From Euryarchaeota archaeon UBA557 (GTDB taxonomy: Archaea > Thermoplasmatota > Poseidoniia > Poseidoniales > Thalassarchaeaceae), in the NCBI GenBank assembly GCA_002503285.1, contig DARI01000021.1, positions 15,767 to 79,766 on the forward strand: a DNA stretch of 64,000 nt, given 5' to 3'. A program made the translations under genes and the position numbers. The notes beneath the pieces are model-generated. The model made no database searches and was not told where the DNA came from. It saw nothing but the letters and a program-made list of their open reading frames with translations. Positions 18,674 to 27,390 of the stretch are shown one piece after another (within the stretch, counting starts at the first letter, position 1; every line of letters begins with the position of its first letter).

Positions 18674-19244
18674 CCATGTTTCTTTTCAATATACTTGTTA
18701 TAAATTTTTTTTCATTTTTCGTCAGAGGTTCTGATTGCTGGACTTTAGGGGTTTTGGACTCAACAATTTTAATTAAGTATGCAATCGAAATCAAAGCAAA
18801 AAACATTCCTAATGAATTAGATAATGAATTTAGGATATGATTAATATTAATAGAAAAAACTGAGTAAAAGTAAATTATCCATGAAATTGAGATTATTAGT
18901 AATCCGATAATATTTGCATTTAAATTTCTCTTCCAATATACAGGTGCACCAAATAATGATATCATCATTCCGATATATGCTAATACTATCCAGGGAAAGT
19001 TTAGCATCATTTCAGAATGAAGAAGATTTTCTGAGGCAGATAAATTCTCCAAGGGAATTAATGTAAGAACAAACCCCATTGCAATCATTGGTTTTCCAAA
19101 GATACTTCTTCTGAATGATGGCCCCATCCTATATACAAAAAAACCTGAAAAAACCATAATAAGACCAAACCATAATTGGAGGTCGGCTAATCCCATATGC
19201 CCCGGAGTAGGTATAATGTACATCTTATTTTTGTCTAGACTCAT
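18663..19244 (-). CDS. Integral membrane protein, unknown
   Basis: A 193-residue protein with about five membrane helices: LQLWFGLIMVFSGFFVYRM, MIAMGFVLTLIPL, WIVLAYIGMMISLFG, IIGLLIISISWIIYFYS and a fifth around LGMFFALISIAYLI. The C-terminal tail is lysine-rich and cytoplasmic-looking. No motif or family is recognised. It is the first gene of a pair with the 123-residue membrane protein, and is divergent from the L44e operon with about 85 bp between starts. Confidence 0.6.
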   Translation of the reverse strand: MSLDKNKMYIIPTPGHMGLADLQLWFGLIMVFSGFFVYRMGPSFRRSIFGKPMIAMGFVLTLIPLENLSASENLLHSEMMLNFPWIVLAYIGMMISLFGAPVYWKRNLNANIIGLLIISISWIIYFYSVFSININHILNSLSNSLGMFFALISIAYLIKIVESKTPKVQQSEPLTKNEKKFITSILKRNMGGK

Positions 19245-19329
19245 GCCCTAATAGGCAATAGTGCCTTGATAGACTTCATATACAGACCATCAGTGGCCCG
19301 CTTCGTCGAAAGACGCTTTGGTGACTAAG

Positions 19330-19611
19330 ATGGTAAAAATGCCTCGTAAAGTAATGAGATATAGCCCATCGGCTGGTAAACACACTGAGCACACAGTTGA
19401 ACGTGTGAAAAAGCGAAGAGCTAGTGAACTGAAATGGGGACAAAGGAGATTTCGAAGAGTAACTGCTGGATATAGAGGTTTTCCTCGTCCTAAACCATCA
19501 GGTGAGAAACCTACTAAAAGAGTAAATTTGATATTTAGATGCACAGAAACTGGCAAGGCGCATTCTCCAGCAGGTCAGCGTGCAAGAAAGTTTGAGCTTA
19601 TAGATAAATGA
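19330..19611 (+). CDS. rpl44e: Large ribosomal subunit protein eL42 (L44e), zinc ligands largely lost
   Basis: A 93-residue ribosomal protein near the E-site of the large subunit. KRRASELKWGQRRFRRVTAGYRGFPRPKP is the family's most conserved region (quoted in part: ASELKWGQRR, GFPRPKP). In most homologues a zinc ion is held by CPxC near residue 12 and CTEC near residue 71. Here the first pair reads YSPSAG and the second CTETG, leaving only C71. The ATG at 19330 is chosen because GGTGA lies just upstream; TTG and GTG codons further up are unlikely. First gene of the archaeal information operon. Confidence 0.95.
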   Translation: MVKMPRKVMRYSPSAGKHTEHTVERVKKRRASELKWGQRRFRRVTAGYRGFPRPKPSGEKPTKRVNLIFRCTETGKAHSPAGQRARKFELIDK

Positions 19612-19622
19612 AGGTATGAAAC

Positions 19623-19793
19623 ATGAGTGGAAAATTTCTTAAAGTTAGTTGCCGAGATTGTGGTAATGAAGCAGTATTATTCGATAGGGCAGCTACACTA
19701 GTATCATGTTCTGTATGTGGCTCAACATTGGCAAGTCCTGCTGGTGGTAAAGCAGATCTAAGTGGTTGTACAATAATGGATGCCCTCGAGTGA
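19623..19793 (+). CDS. rps27e: Small ribosomal subunit protein eS27 (S27e)
   Basis: A 56-residue zinc-ribbon protein of the archaeal/eukaryotic small subunit. It begins MSGKFLKVSCRDCGNEA and continues VSCSVCGSTLASPAGGKA, giving the C4 zinc site CxxC (residues 10 and 13) and CxxC (29 and 32). The end matches the family, with an acidic DALE terminus. It lies 11 bp after the L44e stop and ends 13 bp before the aIF2-alpha start, the conserved archaeal gene order. Its own zinc site is complete, in contrast to L44e next door. Confidence 0.95.
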   Translation: MSGKFLKVSCRDCGNEAVLFDRAATLVSCSVCGSTLASPAGGKADLSGCTIMDALE

Positions 19794-19806
19794 AAGGGGC
19801 ATAATA

Positions 19807-20595
19807 ATGGCTAATAATAATGATAATTGGCCATCTGAAGGCGAACTATTGGTTTGTACAGTAAAAAACGTTAGAGAGAATGGCGCATATCTTTCTTTGG
19901 ATTCTTATGAAGGTAGAGAAGGATTTGTATTTATTGGAGAAGTTTCTGCAGGATGGGTCAAAAATATTCGTTCCCACGTCAGAGAAGGACAAAGAGTAGT
20001 TGCTAAAGTAATTGAAATTAGAAGAGGTAAAGAAAGTATTAATTTGTCCATTAAAGCTGTTTCTGAAGAGAGAAGAAGAGATACTTTGCAACAAAGGAAA
20101 AATCAACAGAGGGCAGAACAAATGATGAGACTGGTTGCTGAAAAGGTTAGTTGGGATGAAAATAAAGTTAAATCTATTTCCGATGAGATGGTCAACATAT
20201 TTGGAACTCTATATGGTGCACTTGAAGAATGTGCAATATCAGAAAATGCCCTATCAGATGCTGGATTTGATGGAGAATGGATGGCAATAGCAACTTCAAT
20301 TGCAATAGATAACATCGTACCTCCATATGTAGAAATTAGAGGAATATTTGATATTGAAGTGTGGAGTTCCGAAGGAGTTAACGTAATTAAAAAAGCCCTA
20401 ATTGCTGCTGAACATTGTGCAGAGGGTTTGGAAGAGGTTACTTTGACGTGTCATTATGAAGGTGCCCCTCATTACAGAGTTGACATAAGGGCCCCTGACT
20501 ATCCTTCTGCAGAATCCGTATGGGAACAAGCACAAGAAGCAGTAAAGAAATATATGGCACCGGTAGAAGGCTCAATTAGCATAGAACGCCTTTGA
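19807..20595 (+). CDS. Translation initiation factor aIF2, alpha subunit
   Basis: Alpha subunit of aIF2, the heterotrimeric GTPase that delivers initiator Met-tRNA to the ribosome. An N-terminal S1/OB domain (LVCTVKNVRENGAYLSL to KESINLSIKAV, about residues 8-83) is followed by the helical domain and an alpha-beta domain ending near residue 262. The start is the ATG at 19807, preceded by GAAAGGGGC; a longer frame beginning upstream overlaps the S27e gene and is rejected. Placed between S27e and Nop10 as in most archaea. Confidence 0.95.
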   Translation: MANNNDNWPSEGELLVCTVKNVRENGAYLSLDSYEGREGFVFIGEVSAGWVKNIRSHVREGQRVVAKVIEIRRGKESINLSIKAVSEERRRDTLQQRKNQQRAEQMMRLVAEKVSWDENKVKSISDEMVNIFGTLYGALEECAISENALSDAGFDGEWMAIATSIAIDNIVPPYVEIRGIFDIEVWSSEGVNVIKKALIAAEHCAEGLEEVTLTCHYEGAPHYRVDIRAPDYPSAESVWEQAQEAVKKYMAPVEGSISIERL

Positions 20596-20658
20596 AGATC
20601 GTAAAATCATCAGATAATTCATTTACTTCACTACGAGCGACATATATCTTGTATTGAC

Positions 20659-20880
20659 ATGGTGAGAAGCAAATTGAAAAGATGTGTATCTTGTAAAGAG
20701 TACGGATTAGGCGAAAAATGTAATGATTGTGGAAATATTCTGGAAGTAGTTGCACCTTTGAAATATTCTCCCGAAGACCCTCAGGGCAATCGTCGTAGAA
20801 AAAGATTAGATGCAGGAAGTAAGGGTTGGATTGAGTCTTTACCAAATACAAATATTGATGAGGATTTAAAGGATGAATAG
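20659..20880 (+). CDS. nop10: H/ACA ribonucleoprotein Nop10
   Basis: Core protein of archaeal H/ACA RNPs that guide pseudouridylation of rRNA. A zinc ribbon (CVSCKEYGLGEKCNDCG) is followed by the signature linker YSPEDPQGNRRRKRL. The protein is 73 residues, slightly longer than the usual 55-60, with an acidic C-terminal tail. The last bases overlap the PAC2 gene start by eight bases. Conserved neighbour of aIF2-alpha. Confidence 0.93.
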   Translation: MVRSKLKRCVSCKEYGLGEKCNDCGNILEVVAPLKYSPEDPQGNRRRKRLDAGSKGWIESLPNTNIDEDLKDE

Positions 20881-21637
20881 AACAAAAATTCATTGGTTAA
20901 TTGGAAATAGTTTACCCAATCATTTAGCGATAATAGAGGCAGTTCCTGGCGTTGGTAATGTAGGAAAATTAGTAGCAGATGGTTTAATTAAAAAACATCA
21001 ATCAAAAACTTTAGCTTGGATTTTACATCCGGATTTACCTCCTCATTCAACTCTTAGTGAAGAAGGTTTAATGACTCCACCCAAAATAGAAATATGCTCA
21101 GTATTACTGCCAAAAAATAAAACTATAATTGTCATAAGAGGGGATGTGCAGCCAATAACTGCAACAGGGCAGTATGAAGTTTCTGAGGAAATACTAAATT
21201 TAGCAAAGAACAATGATACTCCGCAACTTTTAGTATTGGCTGGCTTAACTGCCGGAATTGAAAATAAGGATATTCATGTAGTGTGTGCAAATTCAAAAGT
21301 GAGAAAAACCTTGGAATCTAATGATATACCGGTTAGTAAAACTCAACCAAAGGATGGCATGATAGGTATTGCCGGATTAATTGTCTCTTTATCGCCATTA
21401 TATGATGTTCCTGCAATAGGACTCATAGCAGATACAATAGGGGCTAGTGCAGATATATTAGCGGCAGATAGGTTATCATCATGGATAGAGGGGGCTTTAG
21501 ATATTCCATTAGATCTTGACTTAGATTCAACTAAAGAAACAGCAAAAAGGATTATGGACGCAATTAATGTGACTAATTCAATTGATGATTTAGTTAATTC
21601 TTCGGAGACTGATGTATCGAGTGATTTTTATGCTTGA
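20873..21637 (+). CDS. PAC2-family protein (proteasome assembly chaperone-like)
   Basis: A 254-residue member of the archaeal PAC2/COG2047 family, related to eukaryotic proteasome assembly chaperone 2. VPGVGNVGKLVADGLI near residue 25, VVIRGDVQPITATGQYEVSEEILN, LAGLTAG, GMIGIAGLIVSLSP and GLIADTIGASADILAADRLSS are typical. Family members are thought to aid proteasome or other complex assembly; function in archaea is unproven. Translation is probably coupled to nop10, which it overlaps by eight bases. Confidence 0.88.
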   Translation: MNRTKIHWLIGNSLPNHLAIIEAVPGVGNVGKLVADGLIKKHQSKTLAWILHPDLPPHSTLSEEGLMTPPKIEICSVLLPKNKTIIVIRGDVQPITATGQYEVSEEILNLAKNNDTPQLLVLAGLTAGIENKDIHVVCANSKVRKTLESNDIPVSKTQPKDGMIGIAGLIVSLSPLYDVPAIGLIADTIGASADILAADRLSSWIEGALDIPLDLDLDSTKETAKRIMDAINVTNSIDDLVNSSETDVSSDFYA

Positions 21638-21645
21638 GGAATAAT

Positions 21646-22374
21646 ATGAGGCTATTACTTTCCAGTGGGGGAAACAGCTCCCTTTCCAGTAAACAAAAGA
21701 CAATTTTAAATACTCAAATTGAAGAATTATTTAGAGGACTAGATGAAGTAATTTTTATCTCATATGCTCAAAAAAATAGAATAAGATATACCACAAAAGT
21801 GAGAGAGAAAAGTTGGCCATTAAAAAATATTAAATTAATAGGAATTGAAGAATATGATGATCCTTATGATGCAATTAAAAATGCTAAAGGAATATATGTA
21901 GGGGGAGGGAATAGTTTTCTTCTTACTCATGAATTATATGAAAATAAATTAATTAAAATTTTGAATGATGTTATTAAATCTGGAATTCCTTACATGGGAG
22001 TAAGTGCGGGTACTAATATAGCATGCCCAACCATGATGACAACTAATGATATGCCAATAATTATGCCAGAAAAATTGGATACTTTGAATTTAGTTAATTT
22101 CCAAATAAATCCTCACTATCATGAAGGCCCTGTGTGGCTAAAAAATGAGGAAGGTTATGTAGAACATAATGGAGAAACTAGGGCTCAACGAATTAATGAA
22201 TACCATCAAAATAACATCATTCCAGTCATAGGCCTTTTTGAGGGATCTTTAATTAAGTGGCAAAATCAAAAAGGTAAGTTGATGATAGGCGATGCAGTAA
22301 TATTTCATAAAGGAAAAATACCAAAAAAGATAAAAAATGGTACTTATTTAAATAATAACTTAGAAATTATCTGA
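21646..22374 (+). CDS. Peptidase E-like (S51) dipeptidase
   Basis: A 242-residue cytoplasmic serine peptidase of family S51, whose members cleave N-terminal aspartyl dipeptides. IYVGGGNSFLLTHEL and the nucleophile elbow YMGVSAGTNIACPTM (S120) are diagnostic, followed by FQINPHYHEGP with the catalytic histidine region. ATG 21646 is chosen; AGGA lies just upstream, and an alternative TTG at 21634 overlaps the preceding gene. Last gene of the L44e operon; likely recycles peptides left by proteasomal or secreted proteolysis, which is inference. Confidence 0.88.
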   Translation: MRLLLSSGGNSSLSSKQKTILNTQIEELFRGLDEVIFISYAQKNRIRYTTKVREKSWPLKNIKLIGIEEYDDPYDAIKNAKGIYVGGGNSFLLTHELYENKLIKILNDVIKSGIPYMGVSAGTNIACPTMMTTNDMPIIMPEKLDTLNLVNFQINPHYHEGPVWLKNEEGYVEHNGETRAQRINEYHQNNIIPVIGLFEGSLIKWQNQKGKLMIGDAVIFHKGKIPKKIKNGTYLNNNLEII

Positions 22375-24168
22375 TTATTTAACAACTAAAATTCTATCAG
22401 CTAATTCAGGCATATTTACTCCTGCAGATGTAAATGCTTCAGAAACGGAAGTTATTTTTTCATTATTTTTACTTAATTTAATTGCCCTTTTACTTATCAC
22501 CTTCCAAGCCCCTTTTACTCCTAAGCCTGGAATAGCAGAAAGTTGGTTTTGTGTAACATTATTTATGTCCAACCCTATCTCAACCGCAGATATGCTACGC
22601 ATACCATGTCCAGTAATTATTACATCAGACTTAGTTTCAAGAGGCAATAAATAAGGAATTCCTGTTAGAATTGGATATGCACCAATTTGTCGACCAAATG
22701 TTATTCCAGATTTACCATATATTGAAATATCCCTGTGTTCTAAATCTATTACTTGTTTAGGATCACGTATACGGTTATTATGAGATTCCCACCAAACATC
22801 CCTAATTATACTACCAAATGGAAATAATTCTTCCAAAAGAGGTTTGTCAATAGTATTGCGTACTGTTTCTTTAAATTCTTTAAATATTTTTTCCGGTATA
22901 TCTTGAAATCCTTGCCCTTCAACTTGCCGGATATTTATTCTACGTAGAAGTAATCCTTTATTCCTTATGCCTTGTAATAATTTCAAATTCATTTGATATG
23001 AAGAAGCAGTTTCTCCATTGAGGCCTGCGATAAAATTTAGCCCAGGGAGGAGTTTTGGCAATCCTCGTAATCCGCGTTCCCTACCATAATCATTGATATG
23101 GCTGATAGCAGAAATCAATTGTTTTGGATCACAATTTAACCAGTTAGTACTATGCACTAACGGATCTGCAGATTCCAACCCAAATGACAATACTGCCCCA
23201 TCAGATAAGGTATCTATCATGGCTTTTGTTATTTCAGAAGAAGGACCAAGGTTCTCGGCAATTATGGAAGGATTTCCATTATCGACATGTAATATCTGTA
23301 AATTTTCATTTTCTCTTAAACCGAAAAGTAAATCCGAGATTGGTTCAGGATTTGGAATTGGGTACTCTAAATCCAATACTCCTTCGGCTTTGTAAGTATA
23401 AACATCAGTAGCGCCCCCTAATCGGATATTTTGTACGCCATTTTCAATTGCAAGATTTACCTCATCGATAATATCTTGTTCTTCCCTCCAAATTGGGATT
23501 CCTTTTTTGGGCTCTATACAAAATTTACACCCTCTTTTGAATCTTACACATCCTTGATATAATTCAACTTCATAAGTCAAGGGTCCATTTCTACCATCAG
23601 CAGTAAATAAATCTGGATGATTAACAACTGCCTTTGATAAAGCCCCTTTATTTGCCCAGTTTTTCCACTGATCTATTGATCTTTTTTTATTTATCCAAGA
23701 ATTAGTAGATAGAAAGTTATCCAGAGTTGCATCAGTATCTTGAACTGTACAAAAAAGATTAGAGCGTAATGGCATCCATCCATCATATCTCCAATGCCGG
23801 ATAGCCCAACCACCGCATAATATTGGTTTTTCTCTAGGAAATATAGAAAGGAATTGATCTAATTCACGCCTACTAATGGGAGTTCCGCGTACATATTTGC
23901 CAGGAACTATCGCGCCTGCTAGAACTACTGCACCGGCTAAATCTGATAATTCATTTTTCAATTTAGTCCTTGTATCTGGAGAAGATAGTTTATTTTTATT
24001 ATTAATTCTCCATTGATCTATAGTCATGTATGTGTATGGTATTCCCCTAGATTCGAAAACTCCGCAAATATATCTTATATGAAATCCTACATAGTTAGGT
24101 ACTCCAAATGCGGCTGGTTCATCCTCATAACCATCCAATACTAGCCAGCCTTCCATTGAAAACCCCAT
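22375..24168 (-). CDS. Radical SAM protein with C-terminal helix-hairpin-helix (COG1031-like)
   Basis: A 597-residue enzyme of the archaeal COG1031 family, of unknown reaction. The [4Fe-4S] site has the family's unusual spacing, C-x6-C-x2-C, in GCVRFKRGCKFC. Downstream are IRLGGATDVYTY, LSFGLESADP and LNFIAGLNGETASSY, fitting the TIM barrel. The N-terminal ~180 residues resemble the Rossmann-like domain of the family. Two HhH motifs near the end (VTQNQLSAIPGLGVKGAWKVI) suggest nucleic-acid binding. RNA or tRNA modification is a guess based on HhH. It stands alone, 34 bp from the Csl4 gene on the same strand. Confidence 0.82.
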   Translation of the reverse strand: MGFSMEGWLVLDGYEDEPAAFGVPNYVGFHIRYICGVFESRGIPYTYMTIDQWRINNKNKLSSPDTRTKLKNELSDLAGAVVLAGAIVPGKYVRGTPISRRELDQFLSIFPREKPILCGGWAIRHWRYDGWMPLRSNLFCTVQDTDATLDNFLSTNSWINKKRSIDQWKNWANKGALSKAVVNHPDLFTADGRNGPLTYEVELYQGCVRFKRGCKFCIEPKKGIPIWREEQDIIDEVNLAIENGVQNIRLGGATDVYTYKAEGVLDLEYPIPNPEPISDLLFGLRENENLQILHVDNGNPSIIAENLGPSSEITKAMIDTLSDGAVLSFGLESADPLVHSTNWLNCDPKQLISAISHINDYGRERGLRGLPKLLPGLNFIAGLNGETASSYQMNLKLLQGIRNKGLLLRRINIRQVEGQGFQDIPEKIFKEFKETVRNTIDKPLLEELFPFGSIIRDVWWESHNNRIRDPKQVIDLEHRDISIYGKSGITFGRQIGAYPILTGIPYLLPLETKSDVIITGHGMRSISAVEIGLDINNVTQNQLSAIPGLGVKGAWKVISKRAIKLSKNNEKITSVSEAFTSAGVNMPELADRILVVK

Positions 24169-24202
24169 TAAATAGTCATAAGGGCTTTAAGCCTTCATTT
24201 AT

Positions 24203-25495
24203 TTACCTTCTATTACGATTATTTCTACTACTATCTCTATTTGATTCTTGTATTGACATCTTGCGGCCATTTAATTCTGTATTTTTTAATGAATTGATGG
24301 CATTTTTACCTTCTTTGTAATTTTCAAAGGTTATAAATGCAAACCCTTTAGATTTCCCACTTTCTCTATCATTCGCAATATGAAGATCAGTTATATTTCC
24401 GTACGGTGAAAATACATTCCTAAGTTCATCTTCCGTAACTTCATAGGATAAGCTAGCGACAAATATTTTCATACCTTGTGACTCTTGAGATTCGGATCTT
24501 GCCTTCATTAAAATTTTACGTTCATTGGCTAATTCTTCTTTTGATGCCTTGCCATCTTTTACTTTTGACATACAGTCCCTACAACGTATTGGTTTACCAG
24601 GAGTAGGTTTGAATGGCACTTCGGTTTTTGAATCACATAGAGTACATGTTGTTGAATGCATATTTCTTTGTACCCTATTTCCAGATTGTGAGTTTTGTTT
24701 ATTTCTTATTGCATTTGCTGGAATATCATGACTTGTTCCTCGGCGAAAATCTGCTAATGGTGAAAGATAAGGCCGGGATCCATCATGGCCCAATATAGAT
24801 TCTGCAGCAGGGGACCATCGTTCACCTTGGCGATTTAGTTGGACAATATCAAGTTCTGAACCTGATTGTTGACCTTTGCCAAAATCTACAGATAAAACTC
24901 TGTATGCACTATAGTCGCAACGAGTACAACGGACATTGAAGTCAGGGGTTTTTTTACTAGCAATTAAATCTAGGCCGCATGATGGGCAAATAGCGTGAAT
25001 CACCCCAAGTCTGATATCTCCTTTTGTAGATGCTTTAAGAATAGGATCATCTCCAATTATTTTGGCCCTAATAATATCTCTAATTTTCATTGTATCACCT
25101 GCAGAAGGTATAAAACGATCTACTAATTCAGTAATGTAGATATCTGCAAATTGTTTGAGAGCAGGAAGATTTCTATGTCCAGAATCTGTATTTTCAACAT
25201 GAAGAATTTTTATTTCAGCTGTTTTAGAATTTATTCGACTAACTTCACCAACTACAATATCGCCAACCTCAGGAGAATTTATTATTGGCCTATTTGGCAT
25301 TATTGAAAGTAGACCGTCAGAGTGAGTAACTGTACCAGAAAAAAATGCTACAGGACCATTTGGACCATCATGTATACCTTGCCCAAGAGATGTTTTCTCG
25401 GGAACTTGTATTGGTGATCCGGGAGTAACAAAGTCGCCTAGACTAGCAATCATTGAACTTGGGACTCTGCTGCCCTCTATGAACGGTACGGTCAT
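24203..25495 (-). CDS. csl4: Exosome subunit Csl4 fused to a zinc ribbon and an RRM domain
   Basis: The N-terminal ~200 residues are archaeal Csl4, an RNA-binding cap subunit of the exosome: an N-terminal domain, an S1 domain (about residues 78-155) and a zinc ribbon (C170, C173, C190, C193). A disordered linker leads to a second CxxC-x17-CxxC zinc site (C284, C287, C305, C308). The protein ends in a canonical RRM at residues 342-417, with RNP2 IFVASL and RNP1 KGFAFITF, then an RNA-friendly RNRR-rich tail. RRM domains are rare in archaea. The start could also be M15. Csl4 in archaea is normally ~190 residues. Confidence 0.88.
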   Translation of the reverse strand: MTVPFIEGSRVPSSMIASLGDFVTPGSPIQVPEKTSLGQGIHDGPNGPVAFFSGTVTHSDGLLSIMPNRPIINSPEVGDIVVGEVSRINSKTAEIKILHVENTDSGHRNLPALKQFADIYITELVDRFIPSAGDTMKIRDIIRAKIIGDDPILKASTKGDIRLGVIHAICPSCGLDLIASKKTPDFNVRCTRCDYSAYRVLSVDFGKGQQSGSELDIVQLNRQGERWSPAAESILGHDGSRPYLSPLADFRRGTSHDIPANAIRNKQNSQSGNRVQRNMHSTTCTLCDSKTEVPFKPTPGKPIRCRDCMSKVKDGKASKEELANERKILMKARSESQESQGMKIFVASLSYEVTEDELRNVFSPYGNITDLHIANDRESGKSKGFAFITFENYKEGKNAINSLKNTELNGRKMSIQESNRDSSRNNRNRR

Positions 25496-25509
25496 AGAGA
25501 GACAAAGAT

Positions 25510-26124
25510 TTAATCTTTTGATACACGCCAGAAACCAGCAATTGTCTTACTTCTTTGCCTATTATGATGCATATACTTTGCTGGTAAAGCAAAATCTGCT
25601 TCGCCATATTTTTCAACTGACCATCCTGCATTTTCAAATAATTTAGTTATATGAGTAGCATTGGAACTGTGTAGTATGTGGGCAGTTTTTCCACTAGCAA
25701 GAATAGCATCAAGAAAAGGTCGATCTGCTTTTTCTAATTGTCTCCCCCATGGAGGATTTGTAATTATTATATCACTATCTATAATGGGAATATTATCTTT
25801 ACTAATATGTTGATTAATTACCTTAGCAGATTTTATTAGTGATTCATTAATTAAATTATCTTTTATTACTTTGCATGCATTTGAATCTGATTCAAAAAAT
25901 ATAGTTTTTTTGGCTCCTGCTAGCTGACAACCTATTCCTAAAATTCCATTTCCTGCACCCAAATCTGCAACAGTAGATGAATTATTAATATCTCCAAATG
26001 ACAAAATATCGGAAATCCAACGTGCTGCTAAATTTCCAGTAATACTATATTGCTCTAAATCTAAATTATTGCCAGTATGTTCCTTCAAATTTGAAAGCCT
26101 TATTGCTAATTGGCGCAATTTCAT
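25510..26124 (-). CDS. METTL5-like N6-adenine methyltransferase
   Basis: A 204-residue SAM methyltransferase of the archaeal COG2263/METTL5 family; the eukaryotic member makes m6A in small-subunit rRNA. LEQYSITGNLAARWI precedes SAM motif I VADLGAGNGILGIG, and the catalytic motif IV is NPPWG. KYMHHNRQRSKTIAGFW near the C-terminus fits the family's RNA-contacting end. Target is likely 16S rRNA or another structured RNA, by analogy. It is 14 bp upstream of csl4 on the same strand, so RNA modification and RNA decay genes are linked. Confidence 0.82.
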   Translation of the reverse strand: MKLRQLAIRLSNLKEHTGNNLDLEQYSITGNLAARWISDILSFGDINNSSTVADLGAGNGILGIGCQLAGAKKTIFFESDSNACKVIKDNLINESLIKSAKVINQHISKDNIPIIDSDIIITNPPWGRQLEKADRPFLDAILASGKTAHILHSSNATHITKLFENAGWSVEKYGEADFALPAKYMHHNRQRSKTIAGFWRVSKD

Positions 26125-26174
26125 ATATATTCCAAAGCGGGTTTACGTTTCAAATACATTATTATATTTTGTAA

Positions 26175-27290
26175 TTAATGCTTTAAATGATTTTTATCAA
26201 CATGATGAATGCCTTCTGCAATCAATAATTCTGCAATGAGAACTCCGTAACCTGCTGCGCCACGGATTGTATTATCTGCAACAACTTTGAAACGTAACTT
26301 TTTATCGCCAATTTCTATTTCCCCCAAGGAAACACCCATTGCTGCATTAAGATCTGCACCTGGTTCTCTCGATTCAGATCCTGCCCACCTGTGATTATCA
26401 GTATCAATTTTACCAGTTATGAAGTTAATTATTTTACTTGAAGAAGGAAGGTTTAATTTATTCAAATTAATTGTGGAATTTTGCCATACTTGAATTACTT
26501 CATGTGCACTTATTTCATTTTCGAAAATAATTTCGATTTCTGCAAGATGGCCATACTCATTATTGACTCTTGAACATTGGGCACTGATATCTATGTCATT
26601 GTGAGTAATCATGCCATTTTCTAAACTACCAAATATTTTTTTTAATTCTCTTATTATACTTTCATCCTCGCCGATAATTACAGAATCAATTGGTATACTA
26701 TTTCTACCATTAATGAGCATTTTTCTCCCCCCTCCAGATAGAGATTGTTCAGTCCTTATGTCTATCGATCTTAATTTAAAATTAGAAAATAAAGGAAATA
26801 ATGTGAGTGCTATGGGTACCACCATACAATTACAACATGAAATTAAATTCCCTCCATTAAAATTCTGAGATTTAATTAATCTTAGATGGTCCGAATTTAC
26901 TTCTGGTATTATTAATGGGACATTATTTTTCATTCGGTGGATCATGGCATGACTGATTACTAAAAAACCAGCATTTGCTAATTTTTCTTCAACAAAATCT
27001 GCTGCATCATCAGGTATTGCTGAAAAAATAATTTCTACTTTTTCCTTTTTTAATTCTGCAATTAATTTTTCCATATCGTCAAGACCTTGGACAATAATAT
27101 TTGGTAAATCGGGTCTTATTTCATCTAGAGACCAGGGCAGATCACGAATATTCTTTCCTTTTGTAGAATTAGAACCTATTATTGATACAGGTATTAACCA
27201 ATTATGATTAATGAGTCTTTGAAGGTACCTTTGTGCAACCAAGCCTCTTGCGCCGAATATTGCACAATGGACCCTCCCAATACTAGCCAT
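26175..27290 (-). CDS. asd: Aspartate-semialdehyde dehydrogenase-like protein
   Basis: Reduces aspartyl phosphate to aspartate semialdehyde for threonine, methionine and lysine synthesis. A dinucleotide loop IFGARGLVAQRYLQRL opens the protein. The expected active-site cysteine lies in CCNCMVVPIAL, and the glutamine motif is TEQSLSGGGR. These are altered versions of the NCST and AVSGAG family motifs. The overall length (371) is near the archaeal/fungal-type enzyme. ATG at 27290 is chosen over the GTG at 27305. A related semialdehyde dehydrogenase with another substrate is possible. Confidence 0.75.
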   Translation of the reverse strand: MASIGRVHCAIFGARGLVAQRYLQRLINHNWLIPVSIIGSNSTKGKNIRDLPWSLDEIRPDLPNIIVQGLDDMEKLIAELKKEKVEIIFSAIPDDAADFVEEKLANAGFLVISHAMIHRMKNNVPLIIPEVNSDHLRLIKSQNFNGGNLISCCNCMVVPIALTLFPLFSNFKLRSIDIRTEQSLSGGGRKMLINGRNSIPIDSVIIGEDESIIRELKKIFGSLENGMITHNDIDISAQCSRVNNEYGHLAEIEIIFENEISAHEVIQVWQNSTINLNKLNLPSSSKIINFITGKIDTDNHRWAGSESREPGADLNAAMGVSLGEIEIGDKKLRFKVVADNTIRGAAGYGVLIAELLIAEGIHHVDKNHLKH

Positions 27291-27390
27291 AGCATCGGCA
27301 TACACTCAAAGTACCTAAGAATGACTGATTATTGAGCAAATGCGATTTAAATTTACTAAGTTTAATAACTGCCATTTTAAATAATGTCAT

